A stretch of 64,000 nucleotides of DNA from Blattabacterium cuenoti. Lineage in GTDB: Bacteria; Bacteroidota; Bacteroidia; Flavobacteriales; Blattabacteriaceae. Position 1 is the first letter of the stretch. The number at the start of each line of letters is the position of its first letter. Below, piece by piece: positions 28,412 to 39,527 of the stretch. The stretch spans positions 372,001-436,000 of the forward strand of contig NZ_CP059201.1 of the NCBI RefSeq assembly GCF_014251795.1, read 5' to 3'. The notes beneath the pieces were generated by a model that was given only the letters and a program-made list of their open reading frames with translations, was not told the origin of the DNA and made no database searches. The translations under genes and the position numbers were made by a program.

Positions 28412-29107
28412 TTACTTCTTTTTTCTATTAAAATGATGAGATTTTCTATGTTTTTTTTGAATTCCTAACAATGGAGATAATTCTCTTTTTCCGTATATTT
28501 CCCCTTTCATAATCCATACTTTAACTCCTATACTGCCATAAATAGTATGAGCCACTTCCATATGGTAATCAACATCAGCACGAAAAGTTCCAAGAGAAAT
28601 TCTGCCTTCTTTATAAGTTTCACATCTTGCCATTTCCGATCCATTAAGCCTTCCTGAAATCTGAATTCTTATACCTTGGGCATTAGTTCTGACAGCGGAA
28701 AGAATAGATACTTTAATGGCCTTTTTATAAGAAATACGATTCTCTAGTTGTCTAACTAAACCTTTAGCAATTAGTGGAGCATCTAATTCAGGACGTTTAA
28801 CTTCAGATATATTAATTTGAATTTCTTTTTTAGTAAGTTTCTTTAATTCTTTTCTTACTGTATCTACTTCATCTCCTCTTTTTCCTATAACAAGTGCAGG
28901 TCTTGATGTTCTAATAGTAATTGTTATAAATTTCAAAGTTCTTTCTATAAAAATACGAGAAACTATTCCTTTTGGAAATCTAGCTTCTATATATCTTCTT
29001 ACTTTAAAATCTTCTTGTATTCTATCTTTATAATTATTGCACCAACTAGATTGCCATCCTGTTATAATTCCAAGTCGATTCACAATTGGATTAGTTTTTT
29101 GTCCCAT
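28412..29107 (-). CDS. rpsC: 30S ribosomal protein S3
   Basis: 231 residues. It begins [17 protein letters not shown], contains a KH domain in the first half ([13 protein letters not shown]), and has the C-terminal S3 signature [13 protein letters not shown]3 lines the mRNA entry channel. Preceded by rplV (2-bp gap) and followed by rplP. Confidence 0.97.
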   Translation of the reverse strand: MGQKTNPIVNRLGIITGWQSSWCNNYKDRIQEDFKVRRYIEARFPKGIVSRIFIERTLKFITITIRTSRPALVIGKRGDEVDTVRKELKKLTKKEIQINISEVKRPELDAPLIAKGLVRQLENRISYKKAIKVSILSAVRTNAQGIRIQISGRLNGSEMARCETYKEGRISLGTFRADVDYHMEVAHTIYGSIGVKVWIMKGEIYGKRELSPLLGIQKKHRKSHHFNRKKK

Positions 29108-29109
29108 AA

Positions 29110-29493
29110 TTATACTTCTTTTTTTTCATCTTTTTTTTCATCCAAAAAAACTATAATATTACTTGATCTTTTTCTAATTCTATGGCCTCTTCCTTGAGGA
29201 ACAGGTCGTAATCTTTTCAAAGTTTTACCTTGATTCACTTTAATTTCTTTTATGTATAAAAATTTTTCTTTTTCATAAGAAGATTGATCATTTTTATTTT
29301 TCCAGTTAGATAATAGAGAGATCAGTAATTTTTTGAAAAAAATAGAAATTTTTCTTTTTTTACTATAATTTAACAAATCTATAGCTTTTTGTATTTCTTT
29401 GTTTCGAATTAGGTTTGCTATCAATCTTACCTTCCTTGGAGAATTTCTAACACCATTCAAAGAAGCTGAAACTATGCTAGTTTCCTCTTTCAT
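29110..29493 (-). CDS. rplV: 50S ribosomal protein L22
   Basis: 127 residues; [21 protein letters not shown] and the hairpin segment [18 protein letters not shown], which reaches into the peptide exit tunnel, are conserved. A short acidic/basic tail ([10 protein letters not shown]) extends the C-terminus. It overlaps rpsS by 4 bp. Confidence 0.96.
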   Translation of the reverse strand: MKEETSIVSASLNGVRNSPRKVRLIANLIRNKEIQKAIDLLNYSKKRKISIFFKKLLISLLSNWKNKNDQSSYEKEKFLYIKEIKVNQGKTLKRLRPVPQGRGHRIRKRSSNIIVFLDEKKDEKKEV

Positions 29494-29783
29494 ACTTTTT
29501 GATTTTTTATTTTCAATTTATTTTTAGACCCAGCATGTCCTCTAAAAATCCGAGTTGGAGCAAATTCACCAAGTTTATGCCCAATCATATTTTCTGTAAC
29601 ATATACATTGATAAATTGTTTTCCGTTATGAACGGCAAAAGTTTGTCCTACAAAATCAGGTAAAATAGTAGAAGGTCTAGACCAAGTTTTAATTACAGTT
29701 TTCTTATCTAATTTAATATTGTTCAATACTTTTTTATACAATGCTTGAGAAACATACGGTCCTTTTTTCAAAGATCTTGCCAT
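29490..29783 (-). CDS. rpsS: 30S ribosomal protein S19
   Basis: 97 residues with the classic start [15 protein letters not shown] and signature [20 protein letters not shown]19 pairs with S13 in the 30S head. Placed between rplB and rplV. Confidence 0.97.
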   Translation of the reverse strand: MARSLKKGPYVSQALYKKVLNNIKLDKKTVIKTWSRPSTILPDFVGQTFAVHNGKQFINVYVTENMIGHKLGEFAPTRIFRGHAGSKNKLKIKNQKV

Positions 29784-29797
29784 AATTATAAATTATT

Positions 29798-30622
29798 TTA
29801 TTTTTTTCTTCTTTGCAAAATATATTTATCAGAATATCGTTTTTTAGAACGAGTTTTAAATCCTTTAGATGGTTTTCCTTTTCTATCTCTAGGTATTCCA
29901 CCAGAAGCTTTCCCTTCTCCTCCACCCATTGGATGATCTACTGGATTCATAGCAACACCTCTTGTTCTAGGTCTTCGTCCTAAATGACGCATTTTTCCTG
30001 CTTTTCCATATATTTCTAACTGATGATCAACATTAGAAATAATTCCAATTGTAGCCATACAAGTTATCATTATCATTCTAATTTCTCCAGAAGGAAGTTT
30101 AATAGTAGCATACTTTTCATCTTTCGCAAATAATTGAGCGAAAGACCCTGCACTTCTCGCTATTTTAGCGCCCTGACCAGGTTTAAATTCTATACAAGAT
30201 ATGTTAGTTCCCAAAGGGATATCGCTTAAAAAAGTAGAATTTCCTATATTAAAAGGAATACTTTTTCCTGAAATTACTTTTTGTCCCACTTTTAATCCTT
30301 CTATTGTTAGAATATATCTTTTTTCTCCGTCTTCATAATGAAGTAAAGAAATAAAAGAAGATCGATTAGGATCATATTCTATAGATTTCACAACCGCATA
30401 AATACCAAATTTTTTTCTTTTAAAATCTATTATTCTGTACTTTCTTTTGTGTCCTCCTCCAAAATAACGCATTGTCATACGCCCCATATTATTTCTTCCC
30501 CCAGATTTACATTTTCCTTTCACTAAAGTTTTTTCGCAATTAGAACTAGTAAGTTTATCAAAAGAATTTACAATTTTAAAGCGTTGACCAGGTGTTATGG
30601 GTTTTAATTTTTTTACTGACAT
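29798..30622 (-). CDS. rplB: 50S ribosomal protein L2
   Basis: 274 residues. L2 supports subunit association and the peptidyl transferase centre. The conserved C-terminal signature [20 protein letters not shown], including the essential His, is intact, and [19 protein letters not shown] marks the N-terminal part. Follows rplW by 5 bp. Confidence 0.98.
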   Translation of the reverse strand: MSVKKLKPITPGQRFKIVNSFDKLTSSNCEKTLVKGKCKSGGRNNMGRMTMRYFGGGHKRKYRIIDFKRKKFGIYAVVKSIEYDPNRSSFISLLHYEDGEKRYILTIEGLKVGQKVISGKSIPFNIGNSTFLSDIPLGTNISCIEFKPGQGAKIARSAGSFAQLFAKDEKYATIKLPSGEIRMIMITCMATIGIISNVDHQLEIYGKAGKMRHLGRRPRTRGVAMNPVDHPMGGGEGKASGGIPRDRKGKPSKGFKTRSKKRYSDKYILQRRKK

Positions 30623-30627
30623 CGGAT

Positions 30628-30918
30628 TTATTTTTGATTAATATTGAATAAATCAATTTCCTGATTTTTATCAAATTGAACAATAACTTTTTTTATTTTA
30701 TTAGTTCTTCCATAAAGAAATCCTTTTTTAGTATACTTAGATTTATCCTTTCTAGGATAAATCATTGTTCTGATATTTTTTATGTTCAATCCAAACAATT
30801 TTTTTATCTTTTTTTTGATTTGAATTTTATCAAAATTTATATTCACAGAAAAAGTATAACAATTATATTTCTTTCCTTTATAAGACTTATCTGTGATAAA
30901 AGGTTTAATTAAAATCAT
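30628..30918 (-). CDS. rplW: 50S ribosomal protein L23
   Basis: 96 residues. [19 protein letters not shown] and [15 protein letters not shown] fit L23, which docks SRP and trigger factor at the tunnel exit. The sequence is divergent and Lys-rich, but the position between rplD (4-bp overlap) and rplB settles the call. Confidence 0.95.
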   Translation of the reverse strand: MILIKPFITDKSYKGKKYNCYTFSVNINFDKIQIKKKIKKLFGLNIKNIRTMIYPRKDKSKYTKKGFLYGRTNKIKKVIVQFDKNQEIDLFNINQK

Positions 30919-31547
30919 ATTGAATCTAAAAATTTAGATATTCTATTTATAGAATTTTCTGAAAAAATAATATATGCAAAATTTATTAATGAAAAACAAT
31001 CTAATTCATTTACAATTAATAATTTAAAATTCTTTAAATTTCTAGAAGACAAATATAAATTTTTATTTATTTCTCCAATTATCATTAATGATTTGTGATT
31101 AGTTAATTGTAAAGATTTTAGTAATTTTAAAATAAACTTAGTTTTTGGAGTTTCTAATTGAAAATCCTCTATAATGAGTACTTTATTATGTACTAATTTT
31201 TGTTCAATAAGAAATTTTCTAACTATATTTTTAGTACGTTTATTTAATTTTGTCAAATATTTCCTTGGTTTAGGACCAAATACTCTTCCTCCTCCTCTGA
31301 AAATAGGGTTTTTTATATTTCCTTTTCTAGAACCTCCTGTTCCTTTTTGTCTATGTAATTTTTTAGTGCTTCCAGACAATTCTCCTCTTTCTTTAGACTT
31401 ATGTGTCCCCTGACGTTGAGCTAATAAATATCTTTTTATTTCTAAATATAAGGGATGACGATAAGATTTTTTAAAAAAAATCTTATCATTAAATTTTATT
31501 TTCTTTTCAGTATAGTTACCTTTAATATCTAAAACTTTTAATTCCAT
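30915..31547 (-). CDS. rplD: 50S ribosomal protein L4
   Basis: 210 residues. The extended loop that lines the exit tunnel is recognisable ([45 protein letters not shown]). In E. coli L4 represses the S10 operon; no leader can be judged here because the promoter lies far upstream. It overlaps rplC by 10 bp. Confidence 0.96.
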   Translation of the reverse strand: MELKVLDIKGNYTEKKIKFNDKIFFKKSYRHPLYLEIKRYLLAQRQGTHKSKERGELSGSTKKLHRQKGTGGSRKGNIKNPIFRGGGRVFGPKPRKYLTKLNKRTKNIVRKFLIEQKLVHNKVLIIEDFQLETPKTKFILKLLKSLQLTNHKSLMIIGEINKNLYLSSRNLKNFKLLIVNELDCFSLINFAYIIFSENSINRISKFLDSI

Positions 31548-32176
31548 TCTTTTTTTTGAATCATCAAATATGAATTTTTGTTACCTGGAACTGAACCTTT
31601 TAAAAACATAATATTATAATCAAAATCTATCTTTAATATTTCTAAATTTTTAATAGTCACACTTTTTTTTCCCATTTTACCAGCCATTTTTTTACCTTTA
31701 AAAACACGTGAAGGATCAGATCCTGCTCCTATAGATCCTGGAGCTCTCAAACGATTATGTTGTCCGTGAGTTTTTTCGCCTACTCCTGAAAAATTATGTC
31801 TTTTAATTACGCCTTGAAAACCTTTCCCTTTAGAAATTCCTTTTATATCAACCAATTCTCCTTCTTTAAAAAAATTAATACTGATCAAATTCCCCATAGT
31901 AAAATTACTATGAATCTTTTGATTCATTCTAAACTCTAATAATTTTTTTTTAGGAGATAATCCTGCTTTTTTAAAATGATTTAATAAAGATTTGTTTGTT
32001 TTTTTTATTTTTTTATCATCTATACCCAACTGAACAGAAGAATATCCATCATTTTTTATTGTTTTTATCTGAACAATATAACAAGGACCTACTTGCACAA
32101 TTGTACATGGAACATTTTCACCATTTTTTAAAAACATACTAGTCATCCCTATATTTTTCCCTATTAATCCAGACAT
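31538..32176 (-). CDS. rplC: 50S ribosomal protein L3
   Basis: 212 residues. [13 protein letters not shown] at the start and the signature [22 protein letters not shown] are typical; the loop near the peptidyl transferase centre ([20 protein letters not shown]) is complete. Lies between rpsJ and rplD. Confidence 0.97.
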   Translation of the reverse strand: MSGLIGKNIGMTSMFLKNGENVPCTIVQVGPCYIVQIKTIKNDGYSSVQLGIDDKKIKKTNKSLLNHFKKAGLSPKKKLLEFRMNQKIHSNFTMGNLISINFFKEGELVDIKGISKGKGFQGVIKRHNFSGVGEKTHGQHNRLRAPGSIGAGSDPSRVFKGKKMAGKMGKKSVTIKNLEILKIDFDYNIMFLKGSVPGNKNSYLMIQKKEWN

Positions 32177-32185
32177 ATTTTAATT

Positions 32186-32491
32186 TTATACTTTTATTTC
32201 TGCTTCCACTCCACTAGGCAATTCTAACTTCATTAATGCATCTACTGTTTTAGACGAAGCATTATGGATTTGCAATAATCTTTTATGAGTAGGAAGAAAA
32301 AATTGTTCTCTCGATTTTTTATTTACATGAGGAGAACGTAACACTGTAAATATTTTTTTTTCAGTAGGTAAAGGTACTGGTCCATTTAATACTACTCCTG
32401 TAGGAAGAACCGAATTTACAATTTTTTCAGCTGATTTATCTAATAAATTATAATCATAAGATTTCAATTTAATTTTTATATCATGACCCAT
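32186..32491 (-). CDS. rpsJ: 30S ribosomal protein S10
   Basis: 101 residues. [20 protein letters not shown] and the C-terminal [16 protein letters not shown] identify S10 (also NusE). It follows fusA by 22 bp with no separate promoter visible, so the str and S10 clusters look fused into one transcription unit. Confidence 0.97.
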   Translation of the reverse strand: MGHDIKIKLKSYDYNLLDKSAEKIVNSVLPTGVVLNGPVPLPTEKKIFTVLRSPHVNKKSREQFFLPTHKRLLQIHNASSKTVDALMKLELPSGVEAEIKV

Positions 32492-32513
32492 AACATGTCA
32501 ATTTTTTACACTA

Positions 32514-34628
32514 TTATTTTTTTACTTTTTTATTTTGATTTTTATTTTCTACAATTACATTATCCATCACAGCTTCAGGAACTATATCATAATGAGAAAA
32601 CTCCATAACAGAGGTGCCTCTACCAGAAGATAGTGTTCGTAATACGGTAACATATCCAAACATTTCCGATAATGGAACCAAAGCTTGAATTACTTTTATA
32701 TTATTTTTAGTCTTCATATTTTGTACAATTCCTCTTCTACGATTTAAATCTCCTATTATATCTCCCATATTTTCTTCTGGAATTAAAACTTCTAATTTCA
32801 TAATTGGTTCTAAAAGAATTGGTTTAGCTTTTTTAGCAGCCTCTCTAAAACCTAACTTTCCTGCTAATTCAAAAGATAATTGATCAGAATCAACAGAATG
32901 ATAAGATCCATCTAAAACGGTTACTTTTGCATTATCTATTTCATATCCAGACAAAGGACCACTTTTCATCATTTCTTTAAATCCTTTTTCTATAGAAGGA
33001 ATATATTCTTTTGGAATATTTCCTCCTTTTATTTTATTAATGAAAGTTAAACCAGATTCCCCTATATTTCCGGGTTCAAGTCTAAATAAAATATCTGCAT
33101 ATTTTCCTCTTCCTCCTGTTTGTTTTTTATAAATTTCTCTATGTTCTACTAAATTTCTTAAAGCTTCTTTATATTCTACCTGAGGTTTCCCTTGGTTGAC
33201 TTCTACTTTAAATTCTCGTTTCATTCTATCAACAATTATTTCTAAATGAAGTTCTCCCATACCAGAAATAATAGTTTGACCTGTGTAATTATCTGTCCTA
33301 ACTTGAAAAGTAGGATCTTCCTCCATTAATTTTGATAATGCTAAACTCATTTTATCTATATCTGATTTATATTTAGGTTCAATAGCCAAACCAATTACTG
33401 GTTCAGGAAAAAATATTTTTTCCAGTAAAATTGGATGTTTCTCATCACATAAAGTATCTCCCGTTTTAATATCTTTAAAACCTACTACAGCTGCAATATC
33501 TCCTGCTCCGATTTTACTAACCGGATTTTGTTTATTTGCATGCATTTGATATATCCTAGAAATACGTTCTTTATTTCCCGATCTAACATTAAAACTATAA
33601 GAACCTGATTCTATTTTTCCAGAATAAACTCTAAAGAAAGCTAGTCGACCAACAAAAGGATCACTTGAAATTTTAAAAGCTAAAGCGGAAAAAGGTTCAT
33701 TTTCGTTAGGTTTTCTCTTTTCTTCTTTTTGATTAATGGGATTTATTCCTACTATATCTTTAACATCAAGAGGAGAAGGCAAATATTTACATATGGCATC
33801 TAACATAGTTTGGACTCCTTTGTTTTTAAAAGAAGAACCACACAAAATAGGAATTATTTTCATTTTTATTGTATTTTCTCGTAAAGAAAGAATTATTTCT
33901 TTTTGTGATATAGAAGAATGGGGAGAATACAAAAATTTTTCCATTATTTTGTCATCATATTCAGATAATGCTTCAATAAGTTGATTTTTATGATCATTTA
34001 CTATCTTTTTCATATTATCTGGAATAGGAATTTTTTGATAAGTCATTCCATAATTTTTATCATCCCATATAATTGCCTGATTAGCTATCAAATCTATAAC
34101 ACCTTGAAAATTATCCCCAATTCCTATAGGAATTTGTATAGGAACTGAATTCGCTCCTAAAATTTTTTTTATTTGAGAACAAACATTAAAAAAATCAGCA
34201 CCCTGACGATCCATTTTATTAACAAAAGCTATCCTAGGAATCCCATATTTATCTGCTTGTCTCCATACAGTTTCAGATTGAGGCTCCACTCCATCTACGG
34301 AACTAAATAAAACTACCATACCATCTAAGACTCTCATAGATCTTTCTACTTCTACAGTAAAATCAACATGTCCTGGAGTATCTATAATATTAATTTGATA
34401 TTTTTTTTGATTATACATCCATTCACAACATGTTGCTGCAGAAGTTATAGTGATTCCACGCTCTTGTTCTTGTTGCATCCAATCCATAGTAGCTGCACCA
34501 TCATGAACTTCTCCTATTTTGTGGTTAATACCTGTGTAAAACAAAACTCTTTCTGTAGTAGTAGTTTTTCCTGCATCAATATGTGCTGCAATTCCTATAT
34601 TTCTTGTATACTTCAAATTTCTTGCCAT
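32514..34628 (-). CDS. fusA: Elongation factor G
   Basis: GTPase that drives ribosome translocation. It has 704 residues with the five EF-G domains. G1 is [14 protein letters not shown]2 [11 protein letters not shown]3 DTPGHVDF and G4 [10 protein letters not shown]. Domain IV includes [16 protein letters not shown]. It lies between rpsG (10-bp gap) and rpsJ. It is not the mitochondrial-like EF-G2, judging by the close fit to canonical EF-G and the str-operon location. Confidence 0.98.
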   Translation of the reverse strand: MARNLKYTRNIGIAAHIDAGKTTTTERVLFYTGINHKIGEVHDGAATMDWMQQEQERGITITSAATCCEWMYNQKKYQINIIDTPGHVDFTVEVERSMRVLDGMVVLFSSVDGVEPQSETVWRQADKYGIPRIAFVNKMDRQGADFFNVCSQIKKILGANSVPIQIPIGIGDNFQGVIDLIANQAIIWDDKNYGMTYQKIPIPDNMKKIVNDHKNQLIEALSEYDDKIMEKFLYSPHSSISQKEIILSLRENTIKMKIIPILCGSSFKNKGVQTMLDAICKYLPSPLDVKDIVGINPINQKEEKRKPNENEPFSALAFKISSDPFVGRLAFFRVYSGKIESGSYSFNVRSGNKERISRIYQMHANKQNPVSKIGAGDIAAVVGFKDIKTGDTLCDEKHPILLEKIFFPEPVIGLAIEPKYKSDIDKMSLALSKLMEEDPTFQVRTDNYTGQTIISGMGELHLEIIVDRMKREFKVEVNQGKPQVEYKEALRNLVEHREIYKKQTGGRGKYADILFRLEPGNIGESGLTFINKIKGGNIPKEYIPSIEKGFKEMMKSGPLSGYEIDNAKVTVLDGSYHSVDSDQLSFELAGKLGFREAAKKAKPILLEPIMKLEVLIPEENMGDIIGDLNRRRGIVQNMKTKNNIKVIQALVPLSEMFGYVTVLRTLSSGRGTSVMEFSHYDIVPEAVMDNVIVENKNQNKKVKK

Positions 34629-34638
34629 ATAAAAATAA

Positions 34639-35115
34639 CTAAAATCTAAAATGCGAAAAGGCTTTATTTGCTTCTGCCATTTTGTGAATATTTTCTTTTC
34701 TTTTCACTGCTTCTCCTTGTTCTTTAAAAGCTTCCCATATTTCATATGCTAATTTATTAGCCATTTTTTTTTCATGTCTAATAGAAGCACAAGATATTAA
34801 TAATTTCATTGCTTTTGTTATCTTACTCTTAGAAGAGATAGGAACAGGAACTTGAATATTTGACCCACCCATACGACGACTTCTAACTTCCACATGAGGC
34901 ATTACATTTTTTAATCCTTCTTTCCATATTTCTAACGCAGATTTTTCTTCTTTTTCTTTAATGATGTCTATTTTTTTCATAGCATCATAAAATATATTAT
35001 AAGCTATATTTTTTTTACCATTTTTCATTAAATGATTCACAAAACGTGTAACTAGAGAATCATGAAATTTAGGATCAGGAAAATATACTTTTTCTTTTTT
35101 TTTTACTTTTCTCAT
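34639..35115 (-). CDS. rpsG: 30S ribosomal protein S7
   Basis: 158 residues. [20 protein letters not shown] near the start, and [20 protein letters not shown] in the middle, are S7 hallmarks. S7 nucleates assembly of the 30S head. Eight bp after rpsL. Confidence 0.97.
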   Translation of the reverse strand: MRKVKKKEKVYFPDPKFHDSLVTRFVNHLMKNGKKNIAYNIFYDAMKKIDIIKEKEEKSALEIWKEGLKNVMPHVEVRSRRMGGSNIQVPVPISSKSKITKAMKLLISCASIRHEKKMANKLAYEIWEAFKEQGEAVKRKENIHKMAEANKAFSHFRF

Positions 35116-35123
35116 AGAATAGT

Positions 35124-35501
35124 TTAATCTTTTTTAGCTATTTTAGCTCCGTATTTACTTCTACTTTTTTTTCTTCCATTAACTCCAGCTGTATCTCTGG
35201 CTCCACGCACTATTTTATATTTCACACCAGGTAAATCCTTGACTCTACCTCCTTTCACTAATACAATTGAATGCTCTTGAAGATTATGTCCTTCTCCTGT
35301 TATATAACTAATAACCTCTCTTCCATTAGTAAAACGAACACGAGCAACTTTCCGCATAGCGGAATTAGGTTTTTTTGGTGTCGTAGTGTAAACCCTAGTA
35401 CAAACTCCTCTTTTCTGAGGACAATATTCTAAAGCCACAGATTTCCGTTTTTTAGAAACAGAAGTACGTCCTTTTCTAATTAACTGCTGTATAGTAGGCA
35501 T
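35124..35501 (-). CDS. rpsL: 30S ribosomal protein S12
   Basis: 125 residues. [11 protein letters not shown] at the start, [17 protein letters not shown] (the loop containing the streptomycin-site Lys), and [16 protein letters not shown] are canonical. It is first in the str-S10-spc-alpha run and is preceded by the most promoter-like sequence in this block (35519-35550). Confidence 0.98.
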   Translation of the reverse strand: MPTIQQLIRKGRTSVSKKRKSVALEYCPQKRGVCTRVYTTTPKKPNSAMRKVARVRFTNGREVISYITGEGHNLQEHSIVLVKGGRVKDLPGVKYKIVRGARDTAGVNGRKKSRSKYGAKIAKKD

Positions 35502-35518
35502 ATCCTATATTTGAAATG

Positions 35519-35550
35519 CAAATTATGTTATTTAACAGTAAATTACAAAA
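35519..35550 (-). promoter_or_regulatory. Candidate promoter for the str-S10-spc-alpha ribosomal block
   Basis: On the minus strand TTTTG (35546-35550) is followed after 20 bases by TAATTTG (35519-35525). This resembles the Bacteroidetes -33 TTG and -7 TAnnTTTG pair with one base missing in the -7 box. Transcription would start about 35513, leaving a leader of only about a dozen bases before rpsL. The 76-bp map-rpsL gap is the only appreciable break inside the block. Confidence 0.45.
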
Positions 35551-35577
35551 CTTAATAATAAAAACAAAAATTTCATA

Positions 35578-36405
35578 TCAAATATTATCAATATAAATTT
35601 TTTTATTTTGAAAAGGTTCTTCTTCTAATGTGTTAATATTAAGTTCTTTATAAATATAACGAAAAGTTGAAAGTAAACAAGGAGATCCATCTACAATAGC
35701 TACATTATGTTCATAGTGAGATGAAATCTTTTTATCTAAAGTCGTTATTGTCCATCCATCTTTGTGAAAAAAAACTTTAGATGTACCAATATTTACCATT
35801 GGTTCTATAGAAAGAACTAATCCTTCTTTTAATTTCAGGCCTTTTCCTTTTTCTCCAAAATTTGGTACTTTTGGATCTTCATGCATATTTTTACCTAATC
35901 CATGGCCTACAAGATTTTTTACCACATTGTAGCCATGTTTTTCAATAAAAGATTGAATTGAATAACCTATATCTCCAATTCTATTTCCACTTTTACAATT
36001 AGAGATTCCAATATAAAGAGATTTTCTAGAAAAATCTAAAAATTTTTTTGTATTATAAGATACTTTTCCTACTTCAAAAGTATAAGCATGTTCTCCATAA
36101 AATCCATTCATGTAAACACCACAATCTATAGATAAAATATCTCCTTCACATAAAGGAAGTTGATTTGGAATTCCATGTACAACTTGATGATTTGGAGAAA
36201 CACATAAAGTATTTGGAAAGTCATATAATCCTAAAAAAGCTGGTTTACCACCATGATCACGAATAAAATTTTCTGCAAGTTTATCTAAATAAAGCGTATT
36301 AATTCCTGGTTTAATTTCTCTTGCTAACATTCCTAATGTTTTGGAAGCTAAAAAAGCACTTTTTTTGATTAGGATTATTTCTTCAATAGTCTTTAATTGT
36401 ATCAA
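35578..36405 (-). CDS. map: Methionine aminopeptidase
   Basis: Removes the initiator Met from nascent proteins. It has 275 residues of the pita-bread fold. VVHGIP carries the conserved His, LSIDCGVYMNGFYGEHAYTF supplies two Asp metal ligands, and VGHGLGKNMHEDP, LSIEPMV and YEHNVAIVDG supply the remaining His/Glu ligands. It is 8 bp after gpmI, not at its common site between secY and infA. Type I, without an N-terminal zinc extension. Confidence 0.95.
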   Translation of the reverse strand: MIQLKTIEEIILIKKSAFLASKTLGMLAREIKPGINTLYLDKLAENFIRDHGGKPAFLGLYDFPNTLCVSPNHQVVHGIPNQLPLCEGDILSIDCGVYMNGFYGEHAYTFEVGKVSYNTKKFLDFSRKSLYIGISNCKSGNRIGDIGYSIQSFIEKHGYNVVKNLVGHGLGKNMHEDPKVPNFGEKGKGLKLKEGLVLSIEPMVNIGTSKVFFHKDGWTITTLDKKISSHYEHNVAIVDGSPCLLSTFRYIYKELNINTLEEEPFQNKKIYIDNI

Positions 36406-36413
36406 AATAATTT

Positions 36414-37964
36414 TTATTTTTTATTTATGATTATAGAAGTTCCACTCATAATTTTAGGAATCGGTAATTTCATTAATTCCAAAATAGTAGGAGCAACATC
36501 AGATAAAACTCCTTCTTTCTTTAAAAGAACATCTTTTTTTTTGATATCTCTATCTAAAAGAATAAAAGGAACTAAAGATGTAGTATGAGCTGTATGAGGT
36601 GTTCCATCTGGATTTATCATGTAATCTGCATTTCCATGATCTCCAACAATAATAACGGCGTACGAATTTTTTGTAGCTTCTTCAGAACAAAATTTAACGC
36701 ATTTATCAACAAATTCACATGCTTGTATTGTTTCTTTCATTTTTCCAGTATGGCCAACCATATCCGGATTAGCAAAATTCAAACAAATAAAATCTGATTG
36801 TTTTCTTTTCAATTCTGGAATAATTTTTTTCACAATATTTTCTGCACTCATTTCAGGTTTTAAATCATAAGTAGGAATTTTAGGTGATTCACATAAAATC
36901 CTGACTTCTTTATCAAAAGGATTTTCTCTTCCTCCAGAGAAAAAGAAGGTAACATGTGGATACTTTTCTGTTTCAGCTATACGTATTTGTTGTTTTCCTT
37001 CTTTTTCTAAAATTTCTCCTAAAGTATTTGATAAATATTCTTTTTCAAAAAGAACATGAATTCCTTTGTATTTAGAATTAAAACAAGTCATAGTTATATA
37101 ATAAGATAAACTTAATTTCTTCATTTTTGAAAATGAAGAAGAAATATCATTTTCCGTTAAAAGTTCTGTAATTTGTCTAGAACGATCAGAACGAAAATTA
37201 AAACAAAAAACAGCATCTCCATCCTTAATTCTAGAAATAGGAATTTCATTTTCATCAACAATTATTAAAGGAGATATAAATTCATCTGTTATTCCATTTT
37301 GATACAATTTTTCTATAGATAAAAGAATATTTTTAGTATACATTCCTTTTGAATGAACCATTGCATCATATGCTTTTTTAGTTCGTTCCCATTTTTGATC
37401 ACGATCCATTGAATAATATCTTCCAATAACAGAAGACAATTTTCCAACATATTTTTTAGTCACATTTAAAAGTTTTTTGATATAAAAAATGCTCTTTTTT
37501 GGAGAAGAATCTCTTCCATCTGTAAAAACATGTATAAAAACATCTTTTATTTTCTTTTTTTTGGCTATTTTAAGTAAATAAAATAGATGGTCCATATGTG
37601 AATGAACTCCCCCATCAGATAATAATCCAATAAAATGAATTCTTTTGTTAGAAATAGAGATTTTATTAAAAAAAACATCTATTTTTTTTAAAAAAAAATT
37701 ATTTTTAATAGAAATATTAATTTTTTCCAGACTTTGAATTATTTTACGTCCAGATCCTAAATTAATATGACCCACTTCTGAATTACCCATTTGTCCTTTA
37801 GGTAATCCAACATCAGATCCTGATGCTTTTAATTGACTATAAGGATAATGTATAGAACAGTGATCAATAAATGGAGTAAAAGCCTGTTCTATTGCAGAAT
37901 AATAACAGTTTTTATGGTTAGATATTCCCCAACCATCTAAAATTATTAACATTAATTTTTTCAT
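36414..37964 (-). CDS. gpmI: Phosphoglycerate mutase, 2,3-bisphosphoglycerate-independent
   Basis: Interconverts 3- and 2-phosphoglycerate. The 516 residues have an alkaline-phosphatase-like fold. It starts KKLMLIILDGWG with metal-binding Asp, and the phosphoserine motif is GNSEVGHINLGSGR. HSHMDHL, GRDSSPKKS, FNFRSDRSRQ, VGDHGNADYM and TPHTAHT carry the other Mn-binding and substrate residues. It follows tsf by 12 bp. It provides the substrate for enolase, encoded at the other end of the ribosomal block. Confidence 0.96.
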   Translation of the reverse strand: MKKLMLIILDGWGISNHKNCYYSAIEQAFTPFIDHCSIHYPYSQLKASGSDVGLPKGQMGNSEVGHINLGSGRKIIQSLEKINISIKNNFFLKKIDVFFNKISISNKRIHFIGLLSDGGVHSHMDHLFYLLKIAKKKKIKDVFIHVFTDGRDSSPKKSIFYIKKLLNVTKKYVGKLSSVIGRYYSMDRDQKWERTKKAYDAMVHSKGMYTKNILLSIEKLYQNGITDEFISPLIIVDENEIPISRIKDGDAVFCFNFRSDRSRQITELLTENDISSSFSKMKKLSLSYYITMTCFNSKYKGIHVLFEKEYLSNTLGEILEKEGKQQIRIAETEKYPHVTFFFSGGRENPFDKEVRILCESPKIPTYDLKPEMSAENIVKKIIPELKRKQSDFICLNFANPDMVGHTGKMKETIQACEFVDKCVKFCSEEATKNSYAVIIVGDHGNADYMINPDGTPHTAHTTSLVPFILLDRDIKKKDVLLKKEGVLSDVAPTILELMKLPIPKIMSGTSIIINKK

Positions 37965-37976
37965 TCAATTTGATAA

Positions 37977-38792
37977 TTAAATACTAGCTCTCTTAAAGAG
38001 ATTTATTTTTAAATTTTTATCATTTTGATTTAAATATCTTTGAACAGTTATTTTATTGTCTTTTATAAATTTTTGATTAAGTAAAGTGTTTTCTAATAAA
38101 AATTTTTCAATTTTACCTTGAATTATTTTTTTCTTGATATGATCAGATTTATTTTCTTTTTTTATTTGATATTCAATAATTTTAATTTCTTCATCAATTA
38201 ATAAACTAGAAATTCCTTTTTCATTAATAGCTATAGGATTCATAGCAGCTACATGCATAGCTATATTTTTTGCGACAAATATGTTTGTTTGATTAGAAAA
38301 ACCAACTAATGTTGCAATTTTATTAGTGTTGTGAGTGTAGTTCATAACAAATGGAGAATCTATTTTTTCAAATATTTTTAATTCTAATTTTTCTCCTACG
38401 ATACCCATTTGATTTACAATCATTTCTTGTATACTTTTGTATTTGTTATATGAACTATGTAAAAAGTCAAATTTGTTATTGAATAACAATGATTGTTTTG
38501 ATAGAATGGATAAAAAATCTAAAAATTCAGAATTTTTAGATAAAAAATCAGTTTCGCAACTAACTCCTATAATTGTTCCACAAGAATGATTAGAATTAAC
38601 GGAAGCAATAAGAGCCCCATATTTCATTTCATATAATGAACGATTGATTGCTACTTTTTCTCCTTTTTTTCTTAAAATATAAATAGCATCATTAATATTT
38701 CCGTTAGATTGAATCAATGCTTTTTTACAAGACATAATTCCAATTCCTGTTATTTTTCTAAGTTTATTAACTTCTTCTACAGAAATTTTCAT
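37977..38792 (-). CDS. tsf: Elongation factor Ts
   Basis: Nucleotide-exchange factor for EF-Tu. The N-terminal UBA-like domain contains VNKLRKITGIGIMSCKKAL (residues about 8-26), followed by the core domain GVSCETDFLSKN and HVAAMNPIA. At 271 residues it has about the usual length. It overlaps rpsB by 4 bp, the near-universal rpsB-tsf arrangement. Confidence 0.96.
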   Translation of the reverse strand: MKISVEEVNKLRKITGIGIMSCKKALIQSNGNINDAIYILRKKGEKVAINRSLYEMKYGALIASVNSNHSCGTIIGVSCETDFLSKNSEFLDFLSILSKQSLLFNNKFDFLHSSYNKYKSIQEMIVNQMGIVGEKLELKIFEKIDSPFVMNYTHNTNKIATLVGFSNQTNIFVAKNIAMHVAAMNPIAINEKGISSLLIDEEIKIIEYQIKKENKSDHIKKKIIQGKIEKFLLENTLLNQKFIKDNKITVQRYLNQNDKNLKINLFKRASI

Positions 38793-39514
38793 AATTTTTT
38801 ATTTATAAAATTTTTATTTTCTCGTTCATTTTTATGGATATAAATTCCATGTTGAATTGCTTCTGACACAAATTTCAAAATAATATCTATAGATTTAGAA
38901 GAATCATCATTAGAAGGAATAGGATATTGAATATCGTTAGGATTTGTATTAGTATCTACCATTGCAAAAATGGGGATTTTTAATTTTATGGCTTCAGTCA
39001 AAGCTATTTTTTCTTGATTTGGATCTATCAAAAAAATACCACCTGGTATGTGATTCATATTTGAAATACTTCCTAAATTTTTATATAATTTAGCATACAA
39101 TCGGTCTATTAATAATCTTTCTTTTTTAGATAATGTATCAAAAGTTCCATTTTTTTTCATTTTTTCTATATTACTCATTTTTTTTACAGACTTGCGAATT
39201 GTTGTAAAATTTGTTAGTAATCCTCCCAACCATCTTTCTGTTATGCAAGGCATGTTAACACTTTTAGCATATGAAAAAACTTTTTCTCTAGCTTGAGCTT
39301 TTGTTCCTACCAATAATATTTTTTTTCCATTTTTTGCTATTTTTTTTAATTCTTCACAAGCTTCCTTTAATTTTAAAATGGTTTTTGATAAATCTATAAT
39401 ATGAATTCCTCCTTTTTTCATAAAAATAAAAGGACGCATGTTAGGATTCCATTTTCGTGCAATATGTCCAAAATGTACTCCAGCTTTTAATAAGTCTTCA
39501 ATATTGATTTTCAT
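38789..39514 (-). CDS. rpsB: 30S ribosomal protein S2
   Basis: I start it at MKINIEDLLKAGVHFGH (241 aa). The frame is open to 39574, but those residues overlap rpsI and are unlike S2. GHIARKWNPNMRPFIF, RWLGGLLTNFTTIRKS and DTNTNPNDIQYPIPSNDDS are the S2 motifs. Operon order is rplM-rpsI-rpsB-tsf, as in many Bacteroidota. Confidence 0.96.
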   Translation of the reverse strand: MKINIEDLLKAGVHFGHIARKWNPNMRPFIFMKKGGIHIIDLSKTILKLKEACEELKKIAKNGKKILLVGTKAQAREKVFSYAKSVNMPCITERWLGGLLTNFTTIRKSVKKMSNIEKMKKNGTFDTLSKKERLLIDRLYAKLYKNLGSISNMNHIPGGIFLIDPNQEKIALTEAIKLKIPIFAMVDTNTNPNDIQYPIPSNDDSSKSIDIILKFVSEAIQHGIYIHKNERENKNFINKKL

Positions 39515-39527
39515 TATATGAATTTTT

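Noticed and set aside
33736..33984. Several 60-105 codon ORFs antisense to ribosomal protein and fusA genes
   Set aside because: They are frame shadows of well-identified genes, with no family features or start signals.
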